DNA of 64,000 nucleotides from Elephas maximus indicus. Lineage: Eukaryota; Chordata; Mammalia; Proboscidea; Elephantidae. The stretch spans positions 23,178,768-23,242,767 of the forward strand of contig NC_064831.1 in NCBI RefSeq assembly GCF_024166365.1, read 5' to 3'. Below the pieces are notes generated by a model. It was given only the letters and a program-made list of their open reading frames with translations. It did not search any database and was not told the DNA's origin. Below are positions 46,534-58,358 of the stretch, in pieces (position 1 is the stretch's first letter; every line of letters begins with the position of its first letter). The position numbers were made by a program, and so were the translations under genes.

Positions 46534-47006
46534 TTTTCTAGATAGTAGACACTTGTTATTTTGGGTGATGGGAAAGGCACACCAAATGTGAGTGAAGTCT
46601 GACAACTCGATCGACATTTAGTTTCTTCATTTTCTTGAAGGTAAATGAAGACACTAAGAAATACACAAGAAAAAGGGACCATTATGGTAAATACATATAC
46701 AATTTTGTGACAACAGTAATAACAACCAAAAAATATGTGTGTAGTTACATAGGTAGATAAGCATGCATGTATGTGTATAGGAAGGCATTTGTGAGTACAC
46801 ATGTGCATGTATACGTGTATCTGTAGACATATGTACATACATGTTTATGTGTGCTGCATATGTATTCGCTTATATAATAAAGAACTTAGAAGGCACAGTT
46901 ATGGAGACACTCTAGACATATCCAAACACCTCGTGGGACTGGTTTACTGAGTTAAAAGGCTTAGGGCCACAGTCTCATAGATGACTCAATTGGCATAATA
47001 TAGTTT

Positions 47007-47071
47007 TGTTCTGTGGCACATAGGGGTGCTATGAGTCAGAACCGACTCAACAGCACCTAACAACAACAGTT
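47007..47071 (+). mobile_element. Tail-only RTE insertion in the L1 3' UTR
   Basis: About 64 bp with the RTE 3' end (GTTCTGTGGCACATAGGGGT, TATGAGTCAGAACCGACTCA, CACCTAACAACAACA) sits inside L1 3' UTR text. The L1 continues with TTCATAAAGATAATG. Only the last part of the element was copied. Confidence 0.7.
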
Positions 47072-47790
47072 CATAAAGATAATGTCCTAGATCCTAGTTT
47101 GGTGAGTACCGTCTGCAGTCTTAGAAGCTTACAAGTGGCCATCAGATACAACTATTGGTCTCTACTCATCTAGAGAAAAACAGAATGAAGAAAACCAGAC
47201 TCAAAAAAGAATCTAGTCCACAGCACTAATACCCTACATGAACCACAGCCTCTTCTAGCCTGAGACCAAAAGAACTAAATTGTTCCTGGCTACCACTACC
47301 AAGTGTTCTCTTCAGGGACACAACAGATGGTCCCTGGTAAAATGGGAGAAAAATGTAGAACAAAATTCAAATTCCTAGAAAAGGCCAGACTTACTGGACC
47401 AATAGCTACTAGAGGAATCCCTGAGACTATGGCCCTAAGATAGCCTTTGAACTTGGAACTGAAGCTACTCCTGGAGGTCACCTTTCAGGGCAAATAATAG
47501 ATTGGCCTATAAAATAAACAATATATCATCTGTGAATAATGTGCTCCCTTAAACCATCAACTACATGAGAACAAACAGTCAACATTTACCCAAAAGCAAA
47601 GATGAGAAGGCAAGGAGGCGAAAGGAAGACAGATCAATGGAAAGAGAACAAACAGAATGGAAATAATGAGAATGCTGACACACTGAAGATTGTAACCGAT
47701 GTCATGGAAAAGTTTGTATAAAAATTGTTAAATGGAAACTTAATTTGCTGTGTAAACTTACACCTAAAACACGATTAAATATTTTAAAAA

Positions 47791-48510
47791 ATAGACAAGA
47801 AGCAAAAAGACTATATTTCTATATGTCTTTTACTAATCAGCATGCAAACTATAAAAATAATATATTTATATATATTCTTGACAAGGAAAAAGAAAACAGT
47901 TCTTGATTACTCACCCATGAAATGAATATAGAGTTTGAGACAGTCAAGTTAGGTTTTAATTATGCAAAATATATGAGTAGATGCAAAATGTTCAACTATC
48001 ATAGAAAATAATTTAAAATTTATTAAATGGCTGATTAATTTATTTGTCTATTGTCAATAATTACAATTTTAAAACTTCGTAAAAATTGAATTACATCAAA
48101 CCATAGACTTTCTAAGAGCGTATGAACTTAAGAACATTTTTAATACTTTAATACATTTTATCTTTTCCAGTAAAAATGAGGTTCTGGTGTAAATTGAGGT
48201 GTCAATTATAGAGTTAAATTTAGCCTTGAGGCATCATCCTCAGGTCTTTGGATTTTAATTTTTTTTCCACTGAACTCCAATTATGCACAAAAGCATTCAA
48301 TGGCATAAATTATATTTCCAGCTTTCCTATTTTCAATAATCCAAAATTCATGTAATACTAGCCATCCAAAGAATTGCCTTATTATTCTTCAGCCTTTTGA
48401 CATGGCCGAAATGAATTAGAGCACAAACTTCAAATCAAATTCCAAATAATTAAACAGGAGAGGACAGGTCATCTTTTATTAAATAGTAAGAACTAATATC
48501 TCTCTAAATC
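47791..48510. other. Intronic sequence, nothing recognised
   Basis: AT-rich intron, no gene or nameable repeat. Confidence 0.45.
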
Positions 48511-48688
48511 AAAACCAAACCCACTGCCGTGAAGCTGATTCTGACTCATAGTGACCCTGCAGAACAGAATAGAACTGTCCCATAGGGTTTCCAAGACTGC
48601 AAACCTTTTCAGAAGCAGGCTGCCACATCTTTCTCCCGTGCAGCAGTTGTTAGGGTCAAACCACTGACCTTTCAGTTAGCAGCCAATA
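48511..48688 (-). mobile_element. AfroSINE, long subtype, 5'-truncated
   Basis: Minus-strand copy with tail complement CCCACTGCCGTGAAGCTGAT, long-type middle CCACATCTTTCTCCCGTGC and CAGTTAGCAGCCAATAG. The head is cut off after the B-box region. Confidence 0.88.
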
Positions 48689-49959
48689 GATACACATACT
48701 TTACCTCTGTATAAAATATAAAATAAGCAGAAACAATGAGAAATGACTCTACAAAGGCTTGGGGAATTTATCTTCTCTCTCATGTGATCTTTTTTTATGT
48801 CTAAATTCTGTATAGTAAATGGAGATGATAAAAACATAACAACCATACGTATTTACTGTAGTACTGGCAGTGAAATAAAACTTAATCAGCATACGTCTTG
48901 CAGCCTCTGTAAACTAAAGGTTTCCAAAACCTTCAACAGACGATATTGATTCTTAAAGATCACATGAAGCTATTTTAAAGTCCCAGAGCCAATAAATTAA
49001 GGATTATACAAGCTGACACTGAACATATCTGCCATCTCAGTAGAACTAATGGAAAGAAAGATTCCGTTTTTCTAATTCAATGAATTTGGAATCAAGGACG
49101 GAGCAAAAGAGGCCGATAACCATAGAAAATCTTCATCACATCATATAACTACATGAGCTTTTTGTCACAAAATACATATATCTTAAAGTTGGTAACAAGA
49201 TACTATTAAGTGACTAATTAATACCTGATGTGATTGTGTCAACTCAAACCTATCCAGGACAAAAGCTTATCTACTCTGACCTGTGACATACCATGCTGGG
49301 ACTGCCAGCAAAAACAATGCTGCTTCCTGACCAAAGTTTTTTTCATTCCATGCAGGCATGCATAGCCTGCCACTTATGAAGGAACTCAAATTAGGTTCAA
49401 TCATTTTTGAATAAAATATCAATTAGGGCAGGTTATCTAAAGCCCATGGTTGACTTACACTTGACATCACTTTGAGCACTCAACTGTATTCAATTTCAAA
49501 GTGTTTGCTAAAAAGCTTTCTGGAAATGATCTGCCAAAAGCATTGGTATTCTAAAATTATATACACTAAAATTTATTTTATTACTTTCTCTAAGTACTGT
49601 GTCTTAAGGTAGATCATCAGAAAATTACATCTTTAGATTGCTGTATTTATTATCTTAAATATGCACTCACAATAGTATGATACAATACAAGGTCCTTAAC
49701 ATGTGGTCAGAGGTTAGTATAAGAAATAACCATATGAAGATGCATAAATATCTTTTAAAGTTTTGTTATTAAAGCCACTGCCCTTCATTTTAGTCAATGG
49801 CCCTTATATGAAAATACATAAGGTGAATTCTTCTTGTTTTATTTTTTTATTCACTCATTTATTCATATATTTTCATATCCTATATAGGTATTTGCTATAT
49901 GCTAGATATACTTAATCTAAATGCTTTACTAAAACACATGTAGTTTTCAGAGTTTCTCA
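48689..49959. other. Intronic sequence, nothing recognised
   Basis: AT-rich intron. The segment 49849-49925 (ATTCACTCATTTATTCATAT...) may be an ancient repeat. No gene seen. Confidence 0.4.
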
Positions 49960-50332
49960 TAAAAATTAAATCAGAGAAAACAATAAAAAAATAGAATCAA
50001 TAAAAGAAGAAGTTGGTTTTTTGAAGAGATCAATAAAATTGACAAACCTTTAGCTAAACTGACAAAGAAATAAAAGGTGGAAGTAAGCAAAATAAAAAAT
50101 GAAAAAGGAGACATTACACCTGACCCAATAGAAATAAAGAGTATTATGACATAATATTATGAACAACTGCATGGCAAGAAACTGGAAAACTTAGATGAAA
50201 TGGACAAATTTTTAGAAGCACACAGTGTACACAAACTGACACAAGGGGAAATAGAAAGTCTCAACAGACCCATAGGTAAAGAGATTGAATCAATAATAAA
50301 AAAATTCCCAGCAAAAAAAAGTCCTGGACCAG

Positions 50333-51537
50333 ATGGTTTCATGGGTATTCTGCCAAATATTTAGAGAAGAACTGACACCAATACTGTTTAAGCTCTTCCA
50401 AAAGATACAGAAGGAAAGAATATTCTCTAATTCATTCTATGAAGCAGCCATAACCCTGATACCCAAACCAGAAAAAGATGCCACAAGAAAAGAAAATTGC
50501 CGCCCAAGATCTCTTACCAATATAGATGCAAAAATCCTCAACAAAATACTAGCAAACAGAATCCAACAACATAATAAAAAAGTCATAAATCATGACCAAG
50601 TGGGATTTATTCCAGGAATGCAGGGATGGCTCAACACTAGAAAATCACCAATCAACATAATACACCACATCAATAGAACAAAGGATAAAAATCACATAAT
50701 CATCTGTCTGGATGCAGAAAAAGCATTTGACAAAATCCAACACCGTTTCTTGATGAAAGCCCTAAAGAAGACTGGAATAGAAGGGAAATTCCTCAATATG
50801 ACTCAGGGCATATACAAAAAGCCAACAAACTACATTACAACTAATGCAGAAAGACTGTGAGCTTTGCACTTGAAATTGGGAACAAGACAAGGGTGCCTGC
50901 TTTCACCACTTCTATTCAATACTGTATTAGAAGTCTTAACCAGAGCAAGAAGACAAGAAAAAGAAATAAAAGGTATCCAGATTGGAAAAGAAGAAGTAAA
51001 ATTATCTCTATTTGTGGACAATATGATCCTATATATAGAAAACTCCAAGGTCCCACAAGAAAACTTCTAGAACCAATAGAGGAATTTAGAAAAGTTGCCA
51101 GGTACAAGGTCAACAAACAAAAATCGGCTGGGATTCTATACATGAGCAATGAGAAATCTGACAGGGAAATTACGGAAATAATTCCATTTACAGTAGCATC
51201 TGAGAAAATAAAATACCTAGGAATAAATTTAACCAGCAATATGAAGGACTTATACAAAGAAAACTATAAAACACTGCTGAAAGAGATTAAAGAAGACTTA
51301 TATAAATGGAAAGATTTTCCATGCTCATGGGTTGGAAGACTTACCATTGTTAAGATGTCAATACTACCCAAAGTGATCTATGAATTCAATGCGATTCTGA
51401 TCAAGATTCCAACAGCCTTCTTTACAAAAATAGAAAAACCAATTCTCAATTTTATACAGAATGGTAAGAGGCTCCGAATAGCTAAAGCAATGGTGAAAGA
51501 GAAGAACAAAGGAGGAAGACTGACACTTCTATATTAA
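50333..51537 (+). pseudogene. L1 ORF2 reverse transcriptase remains
   Basis: Two long open stretches (50333-50860 and 50857-51537), plus a third frame at 50864-51070, carry the reverse transcriptase in pieces. They include [68 protein letters not shown] and [11 protein letters not shown]. The catalytic FADD box reads FVDN. The second Asp is replaced, so even without the frameshifts the polymerase would be inactive. Confidence 0.85.
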
Positions 51538-52079
51538 AACATATATACAGCAACAGTAATCAAAACAGCCTAGTACTGGTATAACGATAGGTACATAGGC
51601 CAATGAAATAGAATTGAGAGTCCAGAAATAAACCCACACCGATATTTGACAAGGGTGCTAAGTCCATTCAGTGGGGAAAGAAAAGTCTCCTGAATAAATG
51701 ATTACGGGAAAATTGGATTTCAACATGCAGAAAAATGAAACAGGAACCATGCCTCACATCATACACAAAAATAAATTCAAAAGGGATTAAGGACCTAAAC
51801 GTGCAAACTAAAACCATAAAATTCTTAGAAGAACAAGCAGAGGCAACCTGTCAGGCCTAGCTTTCAGTATCAGATTATCTAATACAACAAAAGTACAAAC
51901 AGCAAAAGACAAAATAAATGGGACTCCATAAAAATTAAAAACTTTTGTTCATCAAAAGACTTTATCAAAAAAGTGGAAAGACAAGCTACTGACTGGGAGA
52001 ATATCTTTGGAAACCATATATCTGACAAAAATCTAATAACCAAAATGTATATAAAACTTCAACAACTTAACCACAAAAG

Positions 52080-52740
52080 ACAAATAACCCAATCATAAAA
52101 TGGGCAAAGGATTTGAATAGACATTTCACCAAAGAGGACATTCAAAGGCCACCAAACACATGAAAAGACACTCACTGTCATTAGCCATCAGACAGATGCA
52201 AGTCAAAACCACTAGGAGATACCATGTCACTCCCACTAGAATGGCTAAGATAAAAAAAACTGAAAATAACAAATGTTGGCAAGGATGTGGGGAAATTGGA
52301 ACTCTTATCCATTGCTGGTGGGAATATAAAATGGTACAGCCATTGTGGAAAACAGTATGGCAATTCCTCAAAATACTAAAAATAGAAAACTACCATATGA
52401 CCCAGGAATTCCACTCTGAGGTACATACCCAAAAGACTTGAAGACTGAGACTCAGAGACTTGTACGCCAATGTTCATTGCAGCACTATTCACAACAGCCA
52501 AAAAGTGGAAACAACCTAAGTGACCATCAACGGATGAATGGATAAACAAAATGTGGTACATACATATAATGGAATACTCTACAGCCAGAAGGAGAAATGA
52601 AGTCTTGATATACGCTACAGTATGGCTGGAGCTTGAAGACATTATGCTGAGTGAAATCACAAAAGGACAAATATTGTTTGACTTCACTTATACAAAAAGA
52701 TAAGTAAATAAAAAAAAAGTTAAATGCATAGAACCAAAGT
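52080..52740 (+). pseudogene. L1 ORF2 C-terminal remains
   Basis: The Cys-rich end of ORF2 is recognisable in 52250-52340 ([20 protein letters not shown]) followed by [16 protein letters not shown]. Frameshifts follow. Confidence 0.8.
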
Positions 52741-53735
52741 TTATTCGTGGTTACCAGAGGTGGGAGGGAAGGGGAAAAGGGGGTTAATGCTGATGGAAAA
52801 ATTGCTTTGATTAAGGGCAGTGTTGCATAGCCCATGATTGTAATTGCTGTCAATAAGTTGTACACCTATAAAAAGTTGAATTAGCAAAAGTCATGTGATA
52901 TTTTTACAACAACGACAAAGAAAAAGAGTAGCTGCTGAGGCTGCTTATGCACAAACACTTCACAGGATTTGGTTCCTTGGTTTGGAGGTTTAGGGTCATG
53001 GTTTTATGGGATATCTCAGTTAATTGGCCTAATAACATGTTTAGTGCTTCTGTTCTGCCTCTTAGTTTGTTGCATACTGCCTAGGGTCCCAAACGTCTGC
53101 AAGCAGCCATTCAAGGCACAACAATTGGTCTACAGAGGAACTACAGAGGAACAAGGAGAGTTAGGAATAAGAGGAGGATATGGAATGTGTAGCTAATTGC
53201 CTCTGTGAACAACTGCCTCCTTTGTCATGAGACCAGGCGGCTACCGTTACTGAACATTTTGATCAAAGATTCCATAGAAGAATCCTGAACAAAAGGGGAA
53301 AATTGCAGAACAGAATTTCAAATTCTCATTTCAAATTCTCCAGACTTCTTGGGGCCATGAAAGTTGGATGAATCCCTGAAACTACTGCCTTGTGATGGTT
53401 TTTAAACCTTAAGCCAAAAATTTTTCCTCAAGTCTTCTTAAAACCAAACAATAGTTTAGCTCAACTAGTAAAAAATGGTCTGCCTTAAGCATTATGCTCT
53501 TCTAAGAATTATCTATATGGGATCAAATTGACGATAGCAACTAGAAAGGAATCTTAGGGGGTAGTGAGTTTATGTTAATGAGGGAGGAACAATTCAGAAA
53601 AGGAGGGCAAGAATTATTGCACAACTCAAAGAATGTGGTCAATGTCACTAAATTGTACATGTAGAAACTACTGAATTGGTGTATGTTTTGCTGTGTATAT
53701 TCTCAACAACAACAAAATAAATAATTTTCGGGAGA

Positions 53736-54312
53736 AAAAAACAAATCAGATGCTGTAACTAAATCATTACACCAGGCACAAAATGAGCTCTCAAAAAAGT
53801 TAATTTCATTATATGTATTATTAACACTATTATTATCATTATATCACTATCATTGCTTTGAAAATGCTGGCAATTTCTATTAACAGCATTCCTTTTCTAC
53901 TTCTGTAAAGATGCTACCTAGAAATTTTAATTGGTGGTTTAACATTATTGAAACTAATGTTAATTTTATTAGGCCTTCAAAAGGGTTTTAGAAACAAATT
54001 TTTTTGTAGTAGATATTAAGTGCTATGTTAGATTAAGCCATACAGAAATCAACACAATACAGTACTAGAAGTACATCTGAGATCTCTGGACTGTTACTGA
54101 TATTTTGCTGTCTAAGGATACGCTAACTAAAAATAAACAAACTTCTTTTATGGACTAACATGTCAATGCCGTTATGATGTTCCACACTATATTTAATGAC
54201 TACAAAAGAGGTGAACAATTGGTTTCGCTATGCAACCTTAAATATTCATTTCTTAATTTGTTCATTCATTCAAGTTATTCATTTAGGGCTTCCTATGTGT
54301 TTTTTTTTTTTT
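53736..54312. other. Intronic sequence, nothing recognised
   Basis: AT-rich intron ending in a T run (54300-54314). Confidence 0.45.
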
Positions 54313-54326
54313 TTATGTTCAAAGTC

Positions 54327-54495
54327 GGAAACTCCGGTGGCACAGTGGTTAAGTGCTACAGCTGCTAACCAAAAGGTCAGCAGTTCAAATCAACCAGGCA
54401 CTCCTTGGAAATGCTATGGGGCAGTTCTACTCTGTCCTACAGGGTCACTATGAGTTGGAATGGACTCAACAGCAATGACTTTTTTGTTGTTGTTG
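54327..54495 (+). mobile_element. AfroSINE with perfect 14 bp TSD
   Basis: A short-type copy: head GGTGGCACAGTGGTTAAGTG, B box GCAGTTCAAATCAACC, tail TATGAGTTGGAATGGACTCA ending in GTTGTTGTTG. It is bracketed by TTATGTTCAAAGTC at 54313-54326 and 54496-54509. Confidence 0.95.
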
Positions 54496-54509
54496 TTATG
54501 TTCAAAGTC

Positions 54510-55238
54510 TGATCTACCAGCCCGAGGGGGATAAAAACTTATGATTCATTATCTCAGGGAGTGGTGGTTAAACAAGTGAGGAAATAATCTGTAAGGACCC
54601 CACGGGTGGTAAGAACAAATTGATACACTTGTTGAAAGGGTAAGTGATCACTTCAGTCACCAAGCATTAAGAAAGGCTGCAGAACATGACTTGAAGAGGA
54701 TCTTGAAGAACAGGCAGAATTTAGGAAGGTGGTGATGTGAGTGACGGGCAGGGTTAAAGGTGGAAGCAAGAAGTGACTGTTTCTTAAGCAGTTTCTTCAA
54801 TGGCACAAAAGAATTGTGTTAAATACCAAGACACAGAAAATGGCAGAAATAATTGAAATCAGCACTACAAAAGATGCCCAAGCAAGATACAAATATTTTG
54901 GGAGTTATAAATGGAAAAGAGGGAGTTAAACCAAGACTACCGAAGAGTTCATCCAAAGTTATTACTTTGAGTAGGAATACAGAGGCAAGATAAAATCCTG
55001 GGGAGGGCAAGCATTGAAAGGGCTGACTAGAAGACTGAGAAAAAAGAGAAAACCTTGAGGATGCGATTCCATCAAATCAAAGGGCAAAAGGCTTGAAGAC
55101 GGCCAACACCATCAAAGCCACAAACGGCTGAGTACAATCAACATGCTTTTGGTTAATGAGGTCATTGAAGATTTTAGCAAAAACATTTTGGCAGAGTGGC
55201 ATATCAAAATCAAGAATGCAGAAGATTCAGGAGTGAAC
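54510..55238. other. Intronic sequence, nothing recognised
   Basis: Slightly G-rich, purine-biased intron. No gene seen. Confidence 0.45.
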
Positions 55239-55380
55239 ACAGTGCAACCTTTCCTTATCTGTAAAATGGGGATAATAATAATACATCTACAACACAGGGT
55301 TTTTATGAAGATTAAATGAGATAATACATGTATAGTATGAGAAAAATGCCCGGCAATAACAAGAGCTAAATAAGTATTTG
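55239..55380 (+). mobile_element. MIR SINE 3' half
   Basis: CTTATCTGTAAAATGGGGAT, AAGATTAAATGAGATAATAC and CTAAATAAGTATT follow the MIR 3' half closely. Confidence 0.8.
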
Positions 55381-55574
55381 GTCTTACTAGGGTATATCTT
55401 TTAGGTTGCTGTTATTCCTTTATAATATTGGCAATAGCAATTAATATGTGACTTTTGCTTTAAAAAAATTCTGCATATAGTGTAGTTAATTCTATTTGCT
55501 CTGTACTATGGTGATCAAACTACAATTATTCTCTCACAGTAATCCACTTCTAGGTCACAAATATTGTAACAGTG

Positions 55575-56125
55575 CTTGTTGTTGTTGTTAGGTGCCACCG
55601 AGTCCTTTCCTATTCATATTGACCCTACGTACAACAGAACAAAACATCTTCTGGTCCTGCTCAAGTCTCACAATCATTGTTATGCTTGAGGCTCTTGTTG
55701 TAGCCACCATGTCAATCCAACTCGTTCAGGGTCTTACCCTTTTTCACTGACTCTCTACTTTACCAAGCATGATGTCCTTCTCCAGGGACTGGTCCCTCCT
55801 GATAACATGTCCAAAGTACATGAGATGAAGTCTGGTCATCCTACTTTCTAAGGAGCATTCTGGCTGTTCTTCTTCCAAGACAGATTGGTTTGTACTGCTG
55901 GCAGTCCACGGTACATTCAAAGTCCGTCACCAACACCATAATTCAAATGCATCAATTCTTCTTGGGTCTTCCTTATTTGTCATCCAGCTTTCACATGCAT
56001 ATGAGGCTACTGAAAGTACCATGGCTTGGGTCAGGTGCACCTTAGTCCTCAAAGTGACTTTTTTTTTAACACTTTAAAATGGTCTTTTGTAACAAATTTG
56101 CAAATGCATTACGTCATTAAATCTT
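55575..56125 (-). mobile_element. RTE (BovB-like) LINE 3' fragment
   Basis: Minus-strand copy: tail TTGTTGTTGTTAGGTGCCAC at 55576, then the C-terminal coding text of the RTE reverse transcriptase to about 56125. Frameshifts throughout. A GT microsatellite follows at its upstream end. Confidence 0.85.
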
Positions 56126-56127
56126 TG

Positions 56128-56145
56128 TGTGTGTGTGTGTGTCTG
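56128..56145. repeat. GT dinucleotide run
   Basis: A short (GT)n run at the junction between the RTE fragment and the L1 3' UTR fragment. Confidence 0.8.
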
Positions 56146-56745
56146 TGCTTTAGGTGAAGGTATATAGAGCAAATTAGTTTTCATTAAACAACTAATACAC
56201 TTACTGTTTTGTGACATTGGCTGCCAACCCTGCAACGTGTCAACACTCTCACCTTCTCAACCATGGGTTTTCCATTTCCATTTGTCAGCTTTCCTGTTCC
56301 TTCCTTCTTTCTTGTCCTCGCACCTGGGCTGGTGTGCCCATTTAGTCTCATAAACTTGGTTGAGCTACATGTCGTGGGCCTGTCTAATCTTTGGCTGAAG
56401 GGTGAACCTCAGGAGTGACTTCAGGACAGAGTTAAAAGTTGTCCGGGGCCATACTCTCAGGGTTTCTCCAGTCTCTGTTAGGCCAGCAAGTCTGGTCTTT
56501 GTTTTTGAATTAGAATTTTGTTCTACATTTTTCTCCAGCTCTGTCTGGGACCCTCTACTGTGATCCCTCTCAGAGCAGTTGGTGGTGGTAGCCAGGCACC
56601 ATCTAGTTGTGCTGGACTCAGTCTGGTAGAAGCTGTGGAAGTTGTATTTCATTAGCCCTTTGGACTTATCTTTCCCTTGTGTCTTTGGGTTTTCTTCATT
56701 CTCCCTTGCTCCAGATGGGGTTATATCATTTAATTTTTTAACTGC
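56146..56745 (-). mobile_element. L1 3' UTR fragment, minus strand
   Basis: The same sequence family as 60160-61060. Shared landmarks on the plus strand are GAGCAAATTAGTTTTCATTA / GAGCAAACTAGCTTCTTTTT, GGTGAACCTCAGGAGTGACT, and CTACATTTTTCTCCAGCTCT. Read on the minus strand this is L1 3' UTR text also seen at 47340-47500. Confidence 0.7.
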
Positions 56746-56959
56746 TGCTTCTATTATTTACTTACCAGTATATGAATATATATTATTATGATTCAATACA
56801 AGCTACAGCAAACTTATACATCTTGTAAGAAAACATTGTTTTAAAGTTTTACAATTTAAATTAATACTTTGGATTCAACATTCATTAAAAGATAACCATT
56901 AATTAGTATGCTTTAGTTTTATGAGTGTTTCCAACAATAGCTAGTTATTGGAATTTCAA

Positions 56960-57169
56960 GGAGAGTTGTTGGTGCTATGGTTAAAGTGCTTGGCTGCTAA
57001 CCAAAACGTCAGAGGTTTGAACCCAGCCGCTACTCCACGGAAGAAAGATGTGGCAGTCTGCTTCCGTAAAGATTTACAGCCTTGGAAACCCTCTGGGGCA
57101 TTTCTACTCTGTCCTATATAGTGACTATGAGTCAGAATTGACTCAAAGGCAGTGGGTTTGGTTTTGGGG
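56960..57169 (+). mobile_element. AfroSINE, long subtype, perfect 13 bp TSD
   Basis: Head GTTGTTGGTGCTATGG, long-type middle GGAAGAAAGATGTGGCAGTC, tail TATGAGTCAGAATTGACTCA and a T/G end. It is bracketed by ATTGGAATTTCAA at 56947-56959 and 57170-57182. Confidence 0.95.
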
Positions 57170-57182
57170 ATTGGAATTTCAA

Positions 57183-58032
57183 ATGCTCTGTATTAAGATT
57201 ACTATCTCTGAAACCTATTTATTTTCATTTTCAATTATTCAATCACAATAATTATAGCCCTACCTTTATTTAGCAATGAAAAAAATTCCATCCCAAATAG
57301 GCTTTTTTTATCAGCGGGAAATTACTTAATTGTTTTTAAAGTACTTGATGACAAATACTACTCACCATTCATTCCAAAGAGTGCCCTATTGGTCATTATC
57401 TGGAAATGGATGTTCTCCAAAAATTTCAGTACCAATTAAGGCCCAAATTAAACTATTTCTTCAAGGCAATAATACATTTTGCAAGAAGACATTACAAGCA
57501 GTTAAGTTCCATTAATGATACTTTAATATCAAGAATTGTATGTGAGTATTTTCTAATGTTGTTAGGATAGCTCTTTTGGTTAATTTTTATGTAACTCTCA
57601 CCTATGTAATCTTTAACTCATTTGTTTTTTTTACACTACGATTATGAAAAAATTAGCACTCCAGGAAATAAATCAGGTCTCAGCATACGGTAGTGTTATA
57701 ATTAAAGTTCTGTCAGCAGTGCTGTTATAAACCTGGTTTGAAAAAGATTTTAAAACTGAGCCTTTAGTGAGGTTAGCAGATTCATGTAAGAACTGCAAGT
57801 TAACAAAATGCCAACATAAGCTCTTGGGTTATATTTTAGTTATTTTTTTTCCTCAATAAATCATTTTTTTAAAAGTTTTTCATTAAATATTGTTAATAAT
57901 ACCTTGTGATAGTTAAATATTTCCAGACTTATGCCTACAGTCTATTTTTCTTAGGAATATCTGCTTTGCGGTGCCATGGTACCCTGTACTTCCTTCCTCT
58001 TATCACATTTTAATGTTATTTTAATGATTATT
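57183..58032. other. Intronic sequence, nothing recognised
   Basis: AT-rich intron, no gene seen. Confidence 0.45.
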
Positions 58033-58203
58033 TAACTACAGTGTTAAGAGCTTGGCTGCTAACCAAAAGATTGGCAGTTTGAATCCATCAGCTGCTCTTT
58101 GGAAACCCTATGGGGCAGTTCTACTCCATCCTGCAGGGTTGCTATGAGTTGGAATCGACTCGATGGCACTGGGTTTGCTTTTCTTTTCTTTTTTTTTTTT
58201 GGT
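58033..58203 (+). mobile_element. AfroSINE, first of a tandem pair
   Basis: 5'-truncated short-type copy (starts at GTTAAGAGCTTGGCTGC), B box GGCAGTTTGAATCC, tail TATGAGTTGGAATCGACTCG, then a pyrimidine/T run into the next copy. Confidence 0.92.
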
Positions 58204-58358
58204 TTAGCAGTGCAGTGTTTAAGAGCTTGGCTGCTAACCAAAAAGGTCGGCAGTTCAAACCCACCGGCCACTCCTTGGAAACCCTATGGGGCAGTTCTAC
58301 TCTGTCCTATAGGGTCGTTATGAGTCAGAATCAACTCTACAGCAATGGGTTTTCCTTT
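58204..58358 (+). mobile_element. AfroSINE, second of a tandem pair
   Basis: Short-type copy in the same orientation, directly after the T run of the first (AGCAGTGCAGTGTTTAAGAG, GGCAGTTCAAACCCACCG, TATGAGTCAGAATCAACTCT). The two form a head-to-tail dimer. Confidence 0.92.

Larger units (their letters stand above)
43445..47790 (+). mobile_element. L1 LINE with internal deletion, split by an RTE
   Basis: A plus-strand L1 starting inside ORF2. Reverse transcriptase text runs at 43990-44715 and the ORF2 C-terminal part at 44716-45340. The 3' UTR starts near 45345, is interrupted by an RTE (45537-46533), and resumes at about 46534-47790. The 3' UTR after the break matches that of the L1 at 49960-53735 (for example GTAGAACAAAATTCAAATTC at 47356 against GCAGAACAGAATTTCAAATT at 53305). 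This supports one element cut by the RTE. Confidence 0.8.
49960..53735 (+). mobile_element. L1 LINE, 5'-truncated, with 3' UTR
   Basis: A plus-strand L1 and the best preserved one here. It starts within ORF2 near 49960 and covers the reverse transcriptase and C-terminal parts (to about 52740). It has a long 3' UTR and ends at about 53735 with AACAACAACAAAATAAATAA. Frameshifts and stops occur near 50860, 51065 and 51537. Confidence 0.88.

Noticed and set aside
46437-46838. 133-codon minus-strand frame with a hydrophobic, His-rich start
   Set aside because: It is a chance frame spanning L1 3' UTR text and the 5' edge of an RTE copy.
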